A stretch of 64,000 bases of DNA, from NCBI GenBank assembly GCA_014337915.1, contig QUBU01000004.1:1-64000 (forward strand). Direction: 5' to 3'. The DNA comes from Gammaproteobacteria bacterium (GTDB lineage Bacteria; Pseudomonadota; Gammaproteobacteria; Steroidobacterales; GCA-2729495). This document shows positions 52,176 through 62,035 of this stretch, piece by piece. Below the pieces are notes generated by a model. The model was not told the DNA's origin. It was given only the letters and a program-made list of their open reading frames with translations, and did no database searches. The translations under genes and the position numbers were made by a program. Positions within the stretch are counted from its first letter, which is position 1, and each line of letters starts with the position of its first letter.

Positions 52176-53774
52176 TCAGTGCGCCTTGCGCGCGGCGCGC
52201 ACCGCCTCGACCAGCGATTCCTGGAAAGCCATGCGTTTCGGGAACAGCGCCGGATGCAGTTCCGGCCGCTCGCCGAATTCCATGGTCGCCGGCTTCTCGC
52301 GGGTGAAGGCGGGCCACTCGGGGAGCCCCGGGGCGTTCGGGTCCCCCGCGCGCGCGAACTGCAGCCAGTAGCGGCGCAGCGGTTCGGAGACCGCGAGGTC
52401 GTGGTCGCTCAGCTTTGCGTCGGGGCGCAATGGTTGCTGGAATAGATGGCTGACTTCGGCACCGTGTGCCGCGCCCGGCACCCGGCCGCGGTCGGCGTCG
52501 TCCACGTAGCTGTAGTAATAAAGCCAGGCCGGCGCCCGGGCGGCCGCCATGTCCGCGGCGAGCATCCAGGCCGGTGCGATGAACAGCGCATCACCGAAAT
52601 AGGTTTCCTTCAGCGCCTCGTCGGGCAGGTCGCCGTAGACCTGGCGCGCCCGCTCGGGTGTCACGCCGAACAGGATTGCCGGCATCGGCAGCTTGAAGGG
52701 TCGGATCAGGCTGCCCTCCCAGCTGTTGGCGCCGGCCAGGTAGGGCACAGGCGCCTGCCGGCCTCCCTGGAAAATGCGCCAGATGTCGTCGGGGATCAGC
52801 CGGCCGTCGACGACCGGATTCATGGAGCTGTCCTTCTGCGGATAGGCGAGGATCTGCGCCACGCTGAGCGCCCGCAGCCGTGCCGGTGCCTGGTCATCGT
52901 CGGCGATGCCCAGGCTGGCCGCGAACTCCAGCCCGTCCTGCTCCAGCGCCTTGAAGCGGCCGGCCGGTTCCCGCAAGCGCTGGCCGGCATCCATGCTGAT
53001 GCCGCCGCTCTGGGCGATGGCGCGCTGGAACAGGCCGCGGGCGGACGGCGCCGCCATCAGGCCGTTGACCGAGACGCCGCCGGCCGAGAAGCCGAAGATG
53101 GTCACGCGCTGCGGGTCACCGCCGAAGGCCGCGATGTTGTCCCGCACCCAGTGCAGGGCCGCGATCTGGTCCATCAGCCCATAGTTGGCGAGCGGCTCAT
53201 CGGCCTGCGCGCGCGTCAGTGCCGGGTGGCCGAAGCGGCCCAGCCGGTCGAGGCGGTAGTTGAGCGTCACCAGCACCACGCCCTGGCGCGCGAAGGCGCT
53301 GCCGTCATAGGCCGGCAGTGAACCCGCACCCCAGCGGAAGCTGCCGCCGTGGATCCAGACCATGACCGGCAGCCCAGCCGCGGCCCGCTTTGCCGGCGCG
53401 TAGACGTTCAGCGTCAGGCAGTCCTCGCTCTGGGCTGCGCCCTTCGAGCCAGGCCGCTCGTCCTGCGGGCAGATCGGGCCAAACCGCGTGGCGTCGCGGA
53501 TCCCCTTCCAGGCCGCCGCCGGCTGCGGCGGCCGCCAGCGCAGCGCAGCGACCGGCGGCGCCGCATAGGGAATGCCGCGCCAGACGTCGATGCCATCGCT
53601 GCTGGTGCCACGCAGTTCGCCGAGCGTGGTGCGCACGAGCTGGGCAGAGACCGCGGGCATGGACATGACCAGCCCGGACAGGACAGCCAGCAGGGCGGTC
53701 CGCCACTGCCATCGCGGTCCGGAATGGCTTGCGACCTTCGACCCGAAATCGTTGCACGTCGTTGCGCTGATCAT
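52176..53774 (-). CDS. Secreted type-B carboxylesterase
   Basis: A 532-residue carboxylesterase/cholinesterase-family enzyme. A signal peptide (about 25-45) precedes TTLGELRGTSSDGIDVWRGIPYAAPP, SEDCLTLNVYAP, VMVWIHGGSFRWG (oxyanion hole), FGGDPQRVTIFGFSAGGVSV (nucleophile Ser), GANSWEGSL and GAAHGAEVSHLF (catalytic His). The acid residue is near LLPDD. It hydrolyses an ester outside the cytoplasm; substrate unknown. GAGGGAG lies 7 bases before ATG 53774. Confidence 0.9.
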   Translation of the reverse strand: MISATTCNDFGSKVASHSGPRWQWRTALLAVLSGLVMSMPAVSAQLVRTTLGELRGTSSDGIDVWRGIPYAAPPVAALRWRPPQPAAAWKGIRDATRFGPICPQDERPGSKGAAQSEDCLTLNVYAPAKRAAAGLPVMVWIHGGSFRWGAGSLPAYDGSAFARQGVVLVTLNYRLDRLGRFGHPALTRAQADEPLANYGLMDQIAALHWVRDNIAAFGGDPQRVTIFGFSAGGVSVNGLMAAPSARGLFQRAIAQSGGISMDAGQRLREPAGRFKALEQDGLEFAASLGIADDDQAPARLRALSVAQILAYPQKDSSMNPVVDGRLIPDDIWRIFQGGRQAPVPYLAGANSWEGSLIRPFKLPMPAILFGVTPERARQVYGDLPDEALKETYFGDALFIAPAWMLAADMAAARAPAWLYYYSYVDDADRGRVPGAAHGAEVSHLFQQPLRPDAKLSDHDLAVSEPLRRYWLQFARAGDPNAPGLPEWPAFTREKPATMEFGERPELHPALFPKRMAFQESLVEAVRAARKAH

Positions 53775-53819
53775 GACGGACTCCCTCTTGATACTGTCGC
53801 TGCTGGCGTACAGTCCCAT

Positions 53820-53896
53820 TGGCGCACCCGGAGAGATTCGAACTCCCGACCCCCTGGTTCGAAGCCAGGTGCTCTATCCAGCTGAGCTACGGGTGC
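53820..53896 (-). tRNA. tRNA-Arg (anticodon TCG)
   Basis: A 77-base cloverleaf on the minus strand: acceptor GCACCCG paired with CGGGTGC, D-stem GCTC...GAGC, anticodon stem CCTGG/CCAGG with loop CTTCGAA (anticodon TCG at 53860-53862), T-arm with TTCGAAT, discriminator G and encoded CCA. It reads CGA codons. The 3' end lies 46 bases from the esterase start. No integrase or att-like duplication is seen. Confidence 0.95.
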
Positions 53897-53909
53897 GCCG
53901 CGGGAAGGC

Positions 53910-54572
53910 TCAGCGCCTGGCGGCCATCTGCTTCATGAAGGCGTCGAAGGCTTCGGCATGCGCGGCCAGCACGCCCTGGCAGTCGGCGTTGCCCTCCACG
54001 GCCTTCCACCAGGCCTGCAGGCGCGGGCTGCGGGTGGGGTCTTCGACACCGAAATTGCCGGCGGCGAGGATTTTGCGGACCATGGCCGTGGTCGGCGCCA
54101 GCGCGCAGTCTCCGAGCGTGGGCACGCTGCCGATGCAGAACGGGCCGGGGCCCATCACCTGCTCCACGTAGCCGTAGGCCTTGGCGAGTTCCTTGCCGGC
54201 GGCCTCCACGGCGGCGGCATCGCGCTTGGCGGGATTCATGCTGCGGAAGAACGCCCCGATCTGCTGGGCGATGTAGAGGTCGGTGATGCGTGCCACGAGG
54301 TGGCTGCGGGCGCGGTCCAGCGGATCCTTCGGCAGGCCGGGTTTCCCGGCCTGCGTGTCCTCGAGGTAACCGCAGATGATGGTGGATTCGCCCAGGCCCT
54401 GGCCGTTGGCCTCGAGCGTCGGCATCTTGCCCATGGGATTGAGCTTGAGGAACTCGGGTGATTTGATGCTGCCGCCGGGGGCTTCGTGCAGCGGCAGGTC
54501 GATGCCCTTGATCTTCGCGAACATGGCGACGCGGGCGACATAGGGCGAGGCAAGCGAGCCGTAGAGCTTCAT
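53910..54572 (-). CDS. Glutathione S-transferase family protein
   Basis: A 220-residue GST. The N-domain has MKLYGSLASPYVARVAMFAKIKGIDLPLHE, KLNPMGKMPTLEANGQGLGESTIICGYLED (cis-Pro and Glu-Ser for glutathione). The C-domain has FCIGSVPTLGDCALAPTTAMVRKIL. It resembles the stringent-starvation/maleylacetoacetate-type GSTs; the substrate is unknown. The ATG at 54572 is used; longer readings run back into the dehydrogenase gene in another frame. It lies 13 bases from the tRNA and follows the aldehyde dehydrogenase. Confidence 0.87.
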   Translation of the reverse strand: MKLYGSLASPYVARVAMFAKIKGIDLPLHEAPGGSIKSPEFLKLNPMGKMPTLEANGQGLGESTIICGYLEDTQAGKPGLPKDPLDRARSHLVARITDLYIAQQIGAFFRSMNPAKRDAAAVEAAGKELAKAYGYVEQVMGPGPFCIGSVPTLGDCALAPTTAMVRKILAAGNFGVEDPTRSPRLQAWWKAVEGNADCQGVLAAHAEAFDAFMKQMAARR

Positions 54573-54660
54573 GGCTGGGGTCTCCGTTCCTGGTGTTCTT
54601 CGGTGCGGAAAGCGGCCATGTTCCCGCAGGCCCCGCGGACGGTCAACGTCCGCCGCGGCC

Positions 54661-56172
54661 TCAGTCGTAGCGCACCACGACGGTCTTGGTCTCCAGGTAG
54701 AGGTCGAGGTTCTCGGCGCCGAACTCGCGCCCCCAGCCGGACTGCCGGTAGCCGCCGAAGGGCGCGTGGATGTCGCCGCCGCCATGGTGGTTGATGCCCA
54801 CCACCCCGGCGCGCAACGCCTCGGCGAAGCGATGTGCGGTGCCGAGGTCGCGCGTCCACACGCTGGCCACCAGCCCGTACTCGCTGTCATTGGCCTGGGC
54901 GGCGAGGCCGTCGAGGTCGCGGTCGCCGAAGGTCTGGATGCCGGTGACGGGCCCGAAGATCTCCTCGCGCGCGATCGCCATGCCTGGCTGGATGTCGGCG
55001 AACACCGTGGGCGGCAGGAAATAACCCGGCCCGGGCCGCGGCCCACCGCCGGTCACCAGCCGCGCACCCTCCTTGCGGCCCAGCTCCACATAGCCTGCAA
55101 CACGCTCCAGCTGCCCGGCCGAGATCAGCGGGCCGATGCGCGTCCGCGGATCCCAGCCCGGCCCCAGCGGCAGCGCCTGGGCCGCGGCGGCGAGGCCGGC
55201 CGTGAACGGTGCGGCCACCGCCTCGTGCACGAACAGCCGCGAGGCGCACTGGCAGTTCTGGCCCTGCAGGAAGAACGCCGAGCGCGTCGCGGCCTCGATC
55301 GCGCGATCGAGGTCGGCATCGGCGAACACGATGAAGGGATTCTTGCCGCCGAGTTCCAGCGACACCCGCTTGAGGTTGCCGGTGGCGGCGGCGACGATCT
55401 TGCGCCCGACCTCGCCGGAACCGGTGAACGCCACCTTGTCTATTCCCGGGTGCGCGGCGATGGCGGCACCGGCGGTCTCGCCGAAGCCCGGCACGATGTT
55501 GACCACGCCGGGCGGCACGCCCGCCTCGACCAACAGGTCGATGAGGAACAGCGCCGACAGCGGCGTCTTCTCGTCCGGCTTCAGCACCACGGTGCAACCG
55601 GTGGCCAGCGCCGGCGCCAGCTTCATGGCGGCCATGGCCAGCGGATAATTCCAGGGAATGATCTGGCCGACCACGCCCACCGGCTCGCGCCGCGTGTATG
55701 TCAGCGCCGGGCTCGCCGCGCCGGGGCGGCGGTCGGCGGGCAGCGTCTGGCCACCCAGCTTCGAGGGCCAGCCGGAGAAGTAGCGCAGGATCTTCACCGC
55801 GGTCGGCACCGCCAGCATGCCGGCCGGATCCAGCGGCATGCCGTTGTCGAGGATCTCGAGTTCGGTGAGCGTCGGCGCATGCGCCTCGAGCAGGTCGGCC
55901 AGGCGCCACAGCAGCTGCCCGCGCGCCGATGGCCCCATGGCCGGCCAGGGGCCGTTGCTGAAGGCGGCCCGCGCGGCGGCCACGGCGGCATCGATGTCCG
56001 CGGCGCCGGCGGCGGACACCTGGGCGAGAGGCCCGCCGGTGGCCGGATTGAGCACCTCGATGCGCCCGCCGTCACGCGCGGCGACGCGCTCGCCGCCGAT
56101 GAACAGGCGCTGCTCGCGCCGCAGGAATGCCGCGGTCTCCGCGCTCATCGGTACCCTGCTGCCACTGCTCAT
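54661..56172 (-). CDS. NAD(P)-dependent aldehyde dehydrogenase
   Basis: A 503-residue ALDH: GQIIPWNYPLAMAAMKLAPALATGCTVVLKPDEKTPLSAL (cofactor binding), FTGSGEVGRKIV (Rossmann turn), LELGGKNPFIVFADADLDRAIEAA (catalytic Glu), FFLQGQNCQCASRLFVHE (catalytic Cys, first of the pair after Asn) and EEIFGPVTGIQTF. Full length for the family. GAGGAG lies 6 bases before ATG 56172. It probably oxidises an aldehyde from the neighbouring aromatic or amino-acid degradation steps (inference). Divergent from the monooxygenase gene. Confidence 0.92.
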   Translation of the reverse strand: MSSGSRVPMSAETAAFLRREQRLFIGGERVAARDGGRIEVLNPATGGPLAQVSAAGAADIDAAVAAARAAFSNGPWPAMGPSARGQLLWRLADLLEAHAPTLTELEILDNGMPLDPAGMLAVPTAVKILRYFSGWPSKLGGQTLPADRRPGAASPALTYTRREPVGVVGQIIPWNYPLAMAAMKLAPALATGCTVVLKPDEKTPLSALFLIDLLVEAGVPPGVVNIVPGFGETAGAAIAAHPGIDKVAFTGSGEVGRKIVAAATGNLKRVSLELGGKNPFIVFADADLDRAIEAATRSAFFLQGQNCQCASRLFVHEAVAAPFTAGLAAAAQALPLGPGWDPRTRIGPLISAGQLERVAGYVELGRKEGARLVTGGGPRPGPGYFLPPTVFADIQPGMAIAREEIFGPVTGIQTFGDRDLDGLAAQANDSEYGLVASVWTRDLGTAHRFAEALRAGVVGINHHGGGDIHAPFGGYRQSGWGREFGAENLDLYLETKTVVVRYD

Positions 56173-56279
56173 GATTGCTCCTCTGCACGGTGCCGGCGGC
56201 TGCGGCCGACTGCTGCTGTCCCGGCGGCAATGGTACCCTGCGATCCGGCAGATGCTCACAGGATCCGGGAGCCAGGGCC

Positions 56280-57449
56280 ATGAAGGAACTCGACGTCATC
56301 ATCGTCGGCGCCGGCATCGGCGGGCTGACGGCCACGCTGGCGCTGCAGCAGGCCGGCTTCCGCGTTCGGGTCTTCGAGCAGTCGGCGAGCCTCGGTGAAG
56401 TTGGCGCCGGCCTGACCATCACCCCGAACGGCTGCCATGCGCTCTACCATCTGCTCGGCGAGGACGCGGTCCACAGGGTGGCGCGCATGCCGGCCGCCGG
56501 CGCCATCAAGCATTTCCGGACCGGCGCGGTGCTGGTGGAAACCAACCGCGGCAACCGCATGCGCGAGCAGTACGGCGCGCCCTACCTGCAGGCGCATCGC
56601 GCCGACCTGCACGGCGCACTGGCCGCTGCGGTGCGCGCCAACGACGCCACCGCGATCCATACCGGCTGCCATTTCGGCGCACTGGCCGAGGACGCGGATG
56701 GCATCGAAGTGCGTTTCGACAACGGCGTCAGCGCCCGCGGTGACGTGCTGGTCGGCTGCGACGGCGTGCGCTCCGCCGTGCGCCGCGCGCTCTGGGGGCC
56801 GGAGGATGTGAGCTTCACCGGCTACATCGCCTGGCGCGGGCTGGTGCCCATGGAGCGGCTCGAGCCGGGGCTGGTCGAACCGGATTCGGTGGCCTTCGCC
56901 GGCACCGCGCGCACCTTCGCCCGCTACAAGGTGCGCGGCGGCCAGCTGGTGAACTTCGCCGCCTTCTCGAAGCTCGACCAGTGGACCGAGGAAGGCTGGT
57001 CGGTGCCGGCGGACATCGCCGACGTGCAGCGCGAGTTCGCCGACTTCTGTCCCGAGGTGCAGGCGATCCTCGCCGCGACACCGGCCGGCCAGTGTTTCAA
57101 GTGGGGCCTGTTCGACCGCCAGCCGCTGGCGCAATGGACCCGCGGGCGCGCCACGCTGCTCGGCGACGCCGCACACCCGATGACGCCGTTCCTCGCCCAG
57201 GGCGCCGTCATGGCCATCGAGGATGGCGTGGTGCTGGCGCGCGCCCTGGAAGCAGCGGCCGACTGGCAGGAAGCGCTGGCGCGCTATGAAGCGGCGCGCC
57301 GCGAGCGCTGCACACTGGTGATGCGCGAATCGCACATCAACGCCGGACGCATGTACAACCGCGACCCGGACCACTACACCGGGTCCTCGCATCGCAACGC
57401 CGAGAGCCTCGGCCTCTACGCCTACAACCCGCTCAGCGTTCCGGTGTAG
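56280..57449 (+). CDS. FAD-dependent aromatic monooxygenase
   Basis: A 389-residue class-A flavoprotein monooxygenase. VIIVGAGIGGLTATLALQQAGFRVRVFEQ binds FAD, GCDGVRSAVRRALWG is the DG motif for FAD and NADPH, and LLGDAAHPMTPFLAQGAVMAIEDGVVLAR is the GD motif. It resembles salicylate or 3-hydroxybenzoate 6-hydroxylase, so ring hydroxylation of a small aromatic acid is likely. The ATG at 56280 follows GGGAGCC. Convergent with the VOC gene. Confidence 0.9.
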   Translation: MKELDVIIVGAGIGGLTATLALQQAGFRVRVFEQSASLGEVGAGLTITPNGCHALYHLLGEDAVHRVARMPAAGAIKHFRTGAVLVETNRGNRMREQYGAPYLQAHRADLHGALAAAVRANDATAIHTGCHFGALAEDADGIEVRFDNGVSARGDVLVGCDGVRSAVRRALWGPEDVSFTGYIAWRGLVPMERLEPGLVEPDSVAFAGTARTFARYKVRGGQLVNFAAFSKLDQWTEEGWSVPADIADVQREFADFCPEVQAILAATPAGQCFKWGLFDRQPLAQWTRGRATLLGDAAHPMTPFLAQGAVMAIEDGVVLARALEAAADWQEALARYEAARRERCTLVMRESHINAGRMYNRDPDHYTGSSHRNAESLGLYAYNPLSVPV

Positions 57450-57461
57450 GCTCCGCGACGC

Positions 57462-57935
57462 TCAGGGCTCGCGGCCGAGCAGCTGGTTGAACTCGTAGAA
57501 GTAGCCGTCCGGGTCGAACACCGAGACGCTGACGTAGCGGTGGGTGCTGCCATCCGCAGCCCTGATGGTCCACTCATGCGGTTCGGCGTGGATATGCGAG
57601 CCGAGTTCGCGGGCGCGCCGCCCCGCCTCGCGGGCATCGTCGGAGGCGACCACGAAGGTCGGGTTGCCGTAGCTGACCGAGGTCGGAATCACGGCGGGCG
57701 CCGGCAGCGGCGGGTCGACCCACTGCAGCAGCCCGATCATGCCGATCTCCGGGTGCTCGCACTTCATGATGACCAGGTGCGTGCGGTCTCCCTGCCTGCC
57801 GGCAGCCATGCCATTGCCGGAGAGCACCACCTCGCCGTCGTAGAAGCGCGTCATGCCGACGACATACTCGTACCAGCGCGCCGAGCGCACGACGTCACGC
57901 ACGATCAGCGTGGTGCGCCGTACGATGTTCTTCAT
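57462..57935 (-). CDS. VOC-family (glyoxalase/ring-cleavage-like) protein
   Basis: A 157-residue single VOC domain: RRTTLIVRDVVRSARWYEYVVGMTRFY at the start, GMIGLLQWVDPPLPAP in the middle, SVSVFDPDGYFYEFNQLLG at the end. The last Glu may be a metal ligand, but the usual first His is replaced by Thr, so activity is uncertain. It lies 43 bases after the aminotransferase gene, probably cotranscribed. Confidence 0.8.
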   Translation of the reverse strand: MKNIVRRTTLIVRDVVRSARWYEYVVGMTRFYDGEVVLSGNGMAAGRQGDRTHLVIMKCEHPEIGMIGLLQWVDPPLPAPAVIPTSVSYGNPTFVVASDDAREAGRRARELGSHIHAEPHEWTIRAADGSTHRYVSVSVFDPDGYFYEFNQLLGREP

Positions 57936-57978
57936 GCGCGGGCGATCGCCGGCATCGGCATCCGCGGCCCGCCCGCGG

Positions 57979-59175
57979 TCAGTCCCTGCTCACCGCCGCG
58001 ATGGCGCGGGCCACCGCCGGGATCTCCTTGCCGGAGAGTCCCGCGACGTTGAGCCGGCTGTCCGGCGCGGTGTAGACATGGTGCTCGCTGCGCAGCCGCT
58101 CCACCGCAGCCTTCGACAGCCCGAGCATGGAGAACATGCCGGCCTGCTGTTCGATGAAGTCGAAGCGCCCGCTGCCGAGCTCGCTGCGCAGCGCGGTGGC
58201 CAGTGACTTGCGCAGGCCGTTGACACGGTCGCGCATGTCGTCGAGTTCCTTCTGCCAGTCGGCGTAGAGCGCCGGGTCGCTGGCGATCTCGGCGACGATG
58301 GCCTCGCCGTGGTCCGGCGGCATCGAGTAGTTGCGCCGTGCCAGCGACTGCAGGTGGCCCATGGTGATGGCGGCCGTGGCAGCGCTCTCCGTGACGCACA
58401 TGACCGCGCCAACGCGCTCGCGGTACAGGCCGAAGTTCTTCGAGCAGGACACCGCGACCAGCACCTCGGGCAGGCGCTCGCAGAGCAGGCGCAGGCCGGC
58501 CGCATCCGCGTCCAGGCCGCGGCCCAGGCCCTGGTAGGCCATGTCCACCAGCGGCACCAGCTGGCGCCGCGCCATGAGGTCGGCGAGTTCGGCCCAGTGG
58601 CCGGGATCCGGGTCGGCGCCGGTCGGGTTATGGCAGGAGCCGTGCAGCAGCACGACGCTGCCGGGCGCGCAGCCGGCGAGGTTCTCCAGCATCTGCGCCG
58701 CCAGCACGCGGCCGCCGGCGATGTCGTAATAAGGATAGGTGGCGGTCTCGAGGCCCGCGCCCTTCATGACCGGCACATGGTTGGCCCAGGTCGGGTCGCT
58801 GACCTTGATGGCAGCACCGGCGCCGGCGAGCCGGATCAACTCCGCGGCCAGGCGCAGCGCACCGGTGCCGCCCGTCGAGGGCAGCGTGGCAACGCGGCCG
58901 TCGCGCAATGCCGGGTGGCTGGCGCCGAGCGCGATCTTCTCCATCGCCGCGGCGAACTGGCGGTTGCCACCGGGGCCGACATAGGCCTTGGTGTTCTGGC
59001 GCGCCAGCATTTTCTGTTCCGCGGCGCGCACCGCGCGCGGAATCGGCGTGATGCCGGAGGCATCGCGATACACGCCGACCCCGAGGTCCACCTTGTCGCG
59101 GCTCGGGTCGGCACGAAAGGCCTCGGTCACCCCCAGCAGGGGATCGGGAGGCATGGGCTTGAGGCTGTTCAGCAT
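57979..59175 (-). CDS. Aromatic/aspartate aminotransferase (class I)
   Basis: A 398-residue PLP enzyme of the AspC/TyrB type. KVDLGVGVYRDASGITPIPRAVRAAE, NTKAYVGPGGNRQFAAAMEKI, HGSCHNPTGADPDPGHWAELADLM and SCSKNFGLYRERVGAVM (Schiff-base Lys) are diagnostic. It interconverts aspartate or aromatic amino acids with 2-oxoglutarate. The ATG at 59175 is used. Located downstream of the MoeB-type gene by 50 bases. Confidence 0.92.
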   Translation of the reverse strand: MLNSLKPMPPDPLLGVTEAFRADPSRDKVDLGVGVYRDASGITPIPRAVRAAEQKMLARQNTKAYVGPGGNRQFAAAMEKIALGASHPALRDGRVATLPSTGGTGALRLAAELIRLAGAGAAIKVSDPTWANHVPVMKGAGLETATYPYYDIAGGRVLAAQMLENLAGCAPGSVVLLHGSCHNPTGADPDPGHWAELADLMARRQLVPLVDMAYQGLGRGLDADAAGLRLLCERLPEVLVAVSCSKNFGLYRERVGAVMCVTESAATAAITMGHLQSLARRNYSMPPDHGEAIVAEIASDPALYADWQKELDDMRDRVNGLRKSLATALRSELGSGRFDFIEQQAGMFSMLGLSKAAVERLRSEHHVYTAPDSRLNVAGLSGKEIPAVARAIAAVSRD

Positions 59176-59225
59176 AGGGCGCGCATTCTCCCATGGGCCG
59201 CGGCACAAATCGAGGCAGTCCGCCC

Positions 59226-60365
59226 TCAGTAGCGCGGCAACCGCGGGTCGACCCGCTCGGCCCAGGCGTCCACCCCGCCCTCGAGCACCTGCAGGCGGCG
59301 AAACCCGGCCTTGTGCAGCAGGTAGTAGGCCTCGACGCTGCGCAGGCCCTGGTGGCAGGCGATGGCGTAGTCGCGGGCCGAGTCGAGTTCATGCAGCCGC
59401 GCCGGCAGCTCCGAGAGCGGCAGCGTGCGCGCGCCCGGGATGCGGACGATCGCCAGCTCGTGCGCCTCGCGCACATCGAGCACCTCGGGTGCCGTGCCGG
59501 CCTCGCGCTGCGCGAGCAGCGCCTCGACGCCGAGCACCGGCAGCTCGCCACGGGAGGCTTCGCCGCGCTGGCCGCAGAACGCTTCGTAGTCGATCGGTGT
59601 GGTCACCGTCGGCTCTGCGCCGCAGACGGCGCAGGCCGGATCCTTGCGCAGCGCCAGTTCGCGCAGCCGCAGGCCCAGCGCATCGAACAGCACAAGGCGG
59701 CCGACCAGCGGCTCGCCGGTCCCGAGGATGAGCTTCAGCACCTCGAGTGCCTGCAGCGAGCCGACGATGCCGGGCAGCACGCCGAGCACGCCGCCATCGG
59801 CGCAGGACGGCACCAGGCCCGGCGGCGGCGGCTCCGGGAACAGGCAGCGGTAGCAGGGGCCGCGTCGCGCATCGAACACGCTGAGCTGGCCCTCGAAGCG
59901 GAAGATGCTGGCGTAGACATCGGGCTTGCCGGCCAGCACGCAGGCATCGTTGACCAGGTAGCGGGTCGGGAAGTTGTCGCTGCCGTCGGCGACGATGTCG
60001 TAGCCGCGCACCAGCTCCATGACATTGTCGCTGGCGAGCCGCAGCGCATGCGGCACCACCCTGACCTGCGGATTGAGTGCGTGCAGGCGCTCGACGGCGG
60101 CCTCGAGCTTCGGCCGACCGACGTCGCCGGTAGCATAGAGCACCTGGCGCTGCAGGTTGCTGAGGTCCACGCGATCGAAATCCACCAGGCCGAGCGTGCC
60201 GACGCCGGCCGCGGCGAGATACAGCGCCAGCGGCGAGCCGAGCCCGCCGGCACCGACGCAGAGCACGCGCGCCGCCTTCAGCCGCTCCTGCCCCGCCAGC
60301 GTCACCTCGGGCATGACCAGGTGCCGGCTGTAGCGCAGGATCTCGTCGTTGGAGAACGTCGGCAT
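59226..60365 (-). CDS. moeB: MoeB/ThiF-type adenylyltransferase with rhodanese domain
   Basis: A 379-residue E1-like enzyme. Residues about 1-245 are a ThiF/MoeB domain: [36 protein letters not shown] (ATP), [31 protein letters not shown] and zinc Cys pairs CYRC and CAVC. Residues about 270-379 are a rhodanese domain with active Cys in IACHQGLRS. This is the MOCS3-like layout that adenylates and then thiolates the C-terminal Gly of a small ubiquitin-like carrier. The ATG at 60365 is chosen over longer GC-driven readings. Divergent by 103 bases from the BNR protein whose operon encodes a MoaD/ThiS-like carrier. Confidence 0.9.
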   Translation of the reverse strand: MPTFSNDEILRYSRHLVMPEVTLAGQERLKAARVLCVGAGGLGSPLALYLAAAGVGTLGLVDFDRVDLSNLQRQVLYATGDVGRPKLEAAVERLHALNPQVRVVPHALRLASDNVMELVRGYDIVADGSDNFPTRYLVNDACVLAGKPDVYASIFRFEGQLSVFDARRGPCYRCLFPEPPPPGLVPSCADGGVLGVLPGIVGSLQALEVLKLILGTGEPLVGRLVLFDALGLRLRELALRKDPACAVCGAEPTVTTPIDYEAFCGQRGEASRGELPVLGVEALLAQREAGTAPEVLDVREAHELAIVRIPGARTLPLSELPARLHELDSARDYAIACHQGLRSVEAYYLLHKAGFRRLQVLEGGVDAWAERVDPRLPRY

Positions 60366-60468
60366 GGTGGCGTGGAAGCGCGGCGGCGAACGGGCCGGAA
60401 AATCCTGCCGGAGTATACTCCGGGCAGGCGGCGCCTCCGGCCGCCGGGACGGACGGGAAGGAGCAGCC

Positions 60469-61584
60469 ATGAGCCGGATCAGGGTACTGGTCGGGACACG
60501 CAAGGGTGCGTTCATCCTCACCGCGGACGGCAAGCGCCAGCGCTGGCGCGTGCAGGGTCCACATTTCGGCGGCTGGGAGGTGTACCACCTCAAGGGCTCG
60601 CCGGCGAACCCCGAGCGCCTCTACGCCTCGCAGTCGAGCAGCTGGTTCGGCCAGGTGATGCAGCGCTCCGACGACGGCGGCCGCAGCTGGGAAACCGTCG
60701 GCAACCAGTTCGGCTACGAGGGCGAGACCAGCCCGCACCTCTGGTACGACGGCACGCCGCACCCCTGGGAGTTCAAGCGCGTGTGGCACCTCGAACCCGA
60801 CAGCGCCGATCCGGATACCGCCTACGCCGGAGTCGAGGACGCCGCGCTCTTCCGCACCCGCGATGGCGGCAAGTCCTGGCAGGAACTCCCCGGCCTGCGC
60901 CGGCACGCGAGCAGCGCGCAGTGGATGCCGGGCGCCGGCGGCATGTGCCTGCACAGCATCCTGGTCGATCCCGCCGATCCGCGACGCCTGCACGTGGCCA
61001 TTTCCGCGGCCGGCAGCTTCCGCAGCGATGACGCGGGCCAGACCTGGCGTCCGGTCAACCAGGGGCTGCGCTCGCTGCACATCCCCGATCCCGTGGCCGA
61101 GGTCGGGCACTGCGTGCATCGCATCGCGCGCCACCCGTCGCGGCCGGACACGCTATTCATGCAGAAGCACTGGGACGTGATGCGCAGCGATGACGCGGGC
61201 GCCAGCTGGCACGAGGTCAGCGGCAACCTGCCGAGCGACTTCGGCTTCCCGATCGACGTGCACGCCCACGAGCCGGAGACCATCTACGTCGTGCCCATCA
61301 AGAGCGACGCCGAGCATTACCCGCCCGATGCGCGGCTGCGCGTCTATCGCAGCCGCTCGGGCGGCAATGACTGGGAACCGCTGACCAGCGGCCTGCCGCA
61401 GAAGGACTGCTACGTCAACGTGCTGCGCGAAGCCATGGCCGTCGACGGCCTGGACCCCTGCGGCGTGTACTTCGGCACCACCGGCGGGCAGCTCTATGCA
61501 TCGGCCAACGCCGGCGACAGCTGGAAAGCCGTCGTGCGCGACCTGCCGCCGGTGCTCTCCGTCGAGGTGCAGACGCTGCCATGA
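60469..61584 (+). CDS. BNR-repeat (sialidase/Vps10-like) beta-propeller protein
   Basis: A 371-residue propeller protein with Asp-box/BNR units: [48 protein letters not shown] and [12 protein letters not shown]. There is no signal peptide; the start [21 protein letters not shown] is typical of cytoplasmic BNR proteins often paired with a MoaD/ThiS gene. It is unlikely to be a true sialidase: the Arg triad is not evident. Function unknown. GGAAGGAGC lies 7 bases before ATG 60469. The stop overlaps the next gene by four bases. Confidence 0.85.
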   Translation: MSRIRVLVGTRKGAFILTADGKRQRWRVQGPHFGGWEVYHLKGSPANPERLYASQSSSWFGQVMQRSDDGGRSWETVGNQFGYEGETSPHLWYDGTPHPWEFKRVWHLEPDSADPDTAYAGVEDAALFRTRDGGKSWQELPGLRRHASSAQWMPGAGGMCLHSILVDPADPRRLHVAISAAGSFRSDDAGQTWRPVNQGLRSLHIPDPVAEVGHCVHRIARHPSRPDTLFMQKHWDVMRSDDAGASWHEVSGNLPSDFGFPIDVHAHEPETIYVVPIKSDAEHYPPDARLRVYRSRSGGNDWEPLTSGLPQKDCYVNVLREAMAVDGLDPCGVYFGTTGGQLYASANAGDSWKAVVRDLPPVLSVEVQTLP

Positions 61585-61877
61585 TCCGCGTGCTGTTGCC
61601 GGCGCCGCTGGCGCAGCTCGCCGGCACCACCGCCGAGCTGCAGCTGGAAGTCACGGCGCCATTCACGCAGCGCCGGCTGCTCGATGCCCTCGAAGCGCGC
61701 CATCCCGCGCTGGCCGGCACCACCCGTGACCATGCCAGCGGAAAACGCCGCGCCTACCTGCGATTCTTTGCCGCTGGCCAGGACCTGTCGCAGGACGCGC
61801 CCGATGCAGCGCTGCCCGAAGCCGTGGTCCGCGGCATCGAACCGTTCATGATCGTCGGCGCGGTGTCCGGCGGCTAG
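61581..61877 (+). CDS. MoaD/ThiS-like ubiquitin-fold protein with terminal Gly-Gly
   Basis: A 98-residue beta-grasp protein: [48 protein letters not shown], ending in Gly-Gly, the part that E1-like enzymes adenylate. It is likely a sulfur carrier for cofactor or protein modification. The ATG at 61581 overlaps the BNR stop, and a MoeB-rhodanese gene lies on the opposite strand just beyond the BNR gene. Confidence 0.85.
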   Translation: MIRVLLPAPLAQLAGTTAELQLEVTAPFTQRRLLDALEARHPALAGTTRDHASGKRRAYLRFFAAGQDLSQDAPDAALPEAVVRGIEPFMIVGAVSGG

Positions 61878-62035
61878 GTGTGAGGGAACAGGCCCGGCAG
61901 CCATCGGGACGCCAGCGCGGCGGGGAACGCCAGGCGTAGCGGCGCCCGCGATGACGGCGACAGGCCGGCGATGGATTCACTGCGATCCGCCGTCGCGTTC
62001 AAGTCGGCATCTTTGCGGGGAAAATAAATCCGGCA

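Noticed and set aside
53820-54600. Integration site at tRNA-Arg
   Set aside because: No integrase gene, direct repeat of the tRNA end or change in gene style is seen nearby.
54571-56283. 570-codon plus-strand reading over the aldehyde dehydrogenase gene
   Set aside because: Antisense to an ALDH with intact catalytic Cys and Glu.
59193-61031. 612-codon plus-strand reading over moeB and the BNR gene
   Set aside because: It crosses two genes in the wrong frame or strand and has shadow composition.
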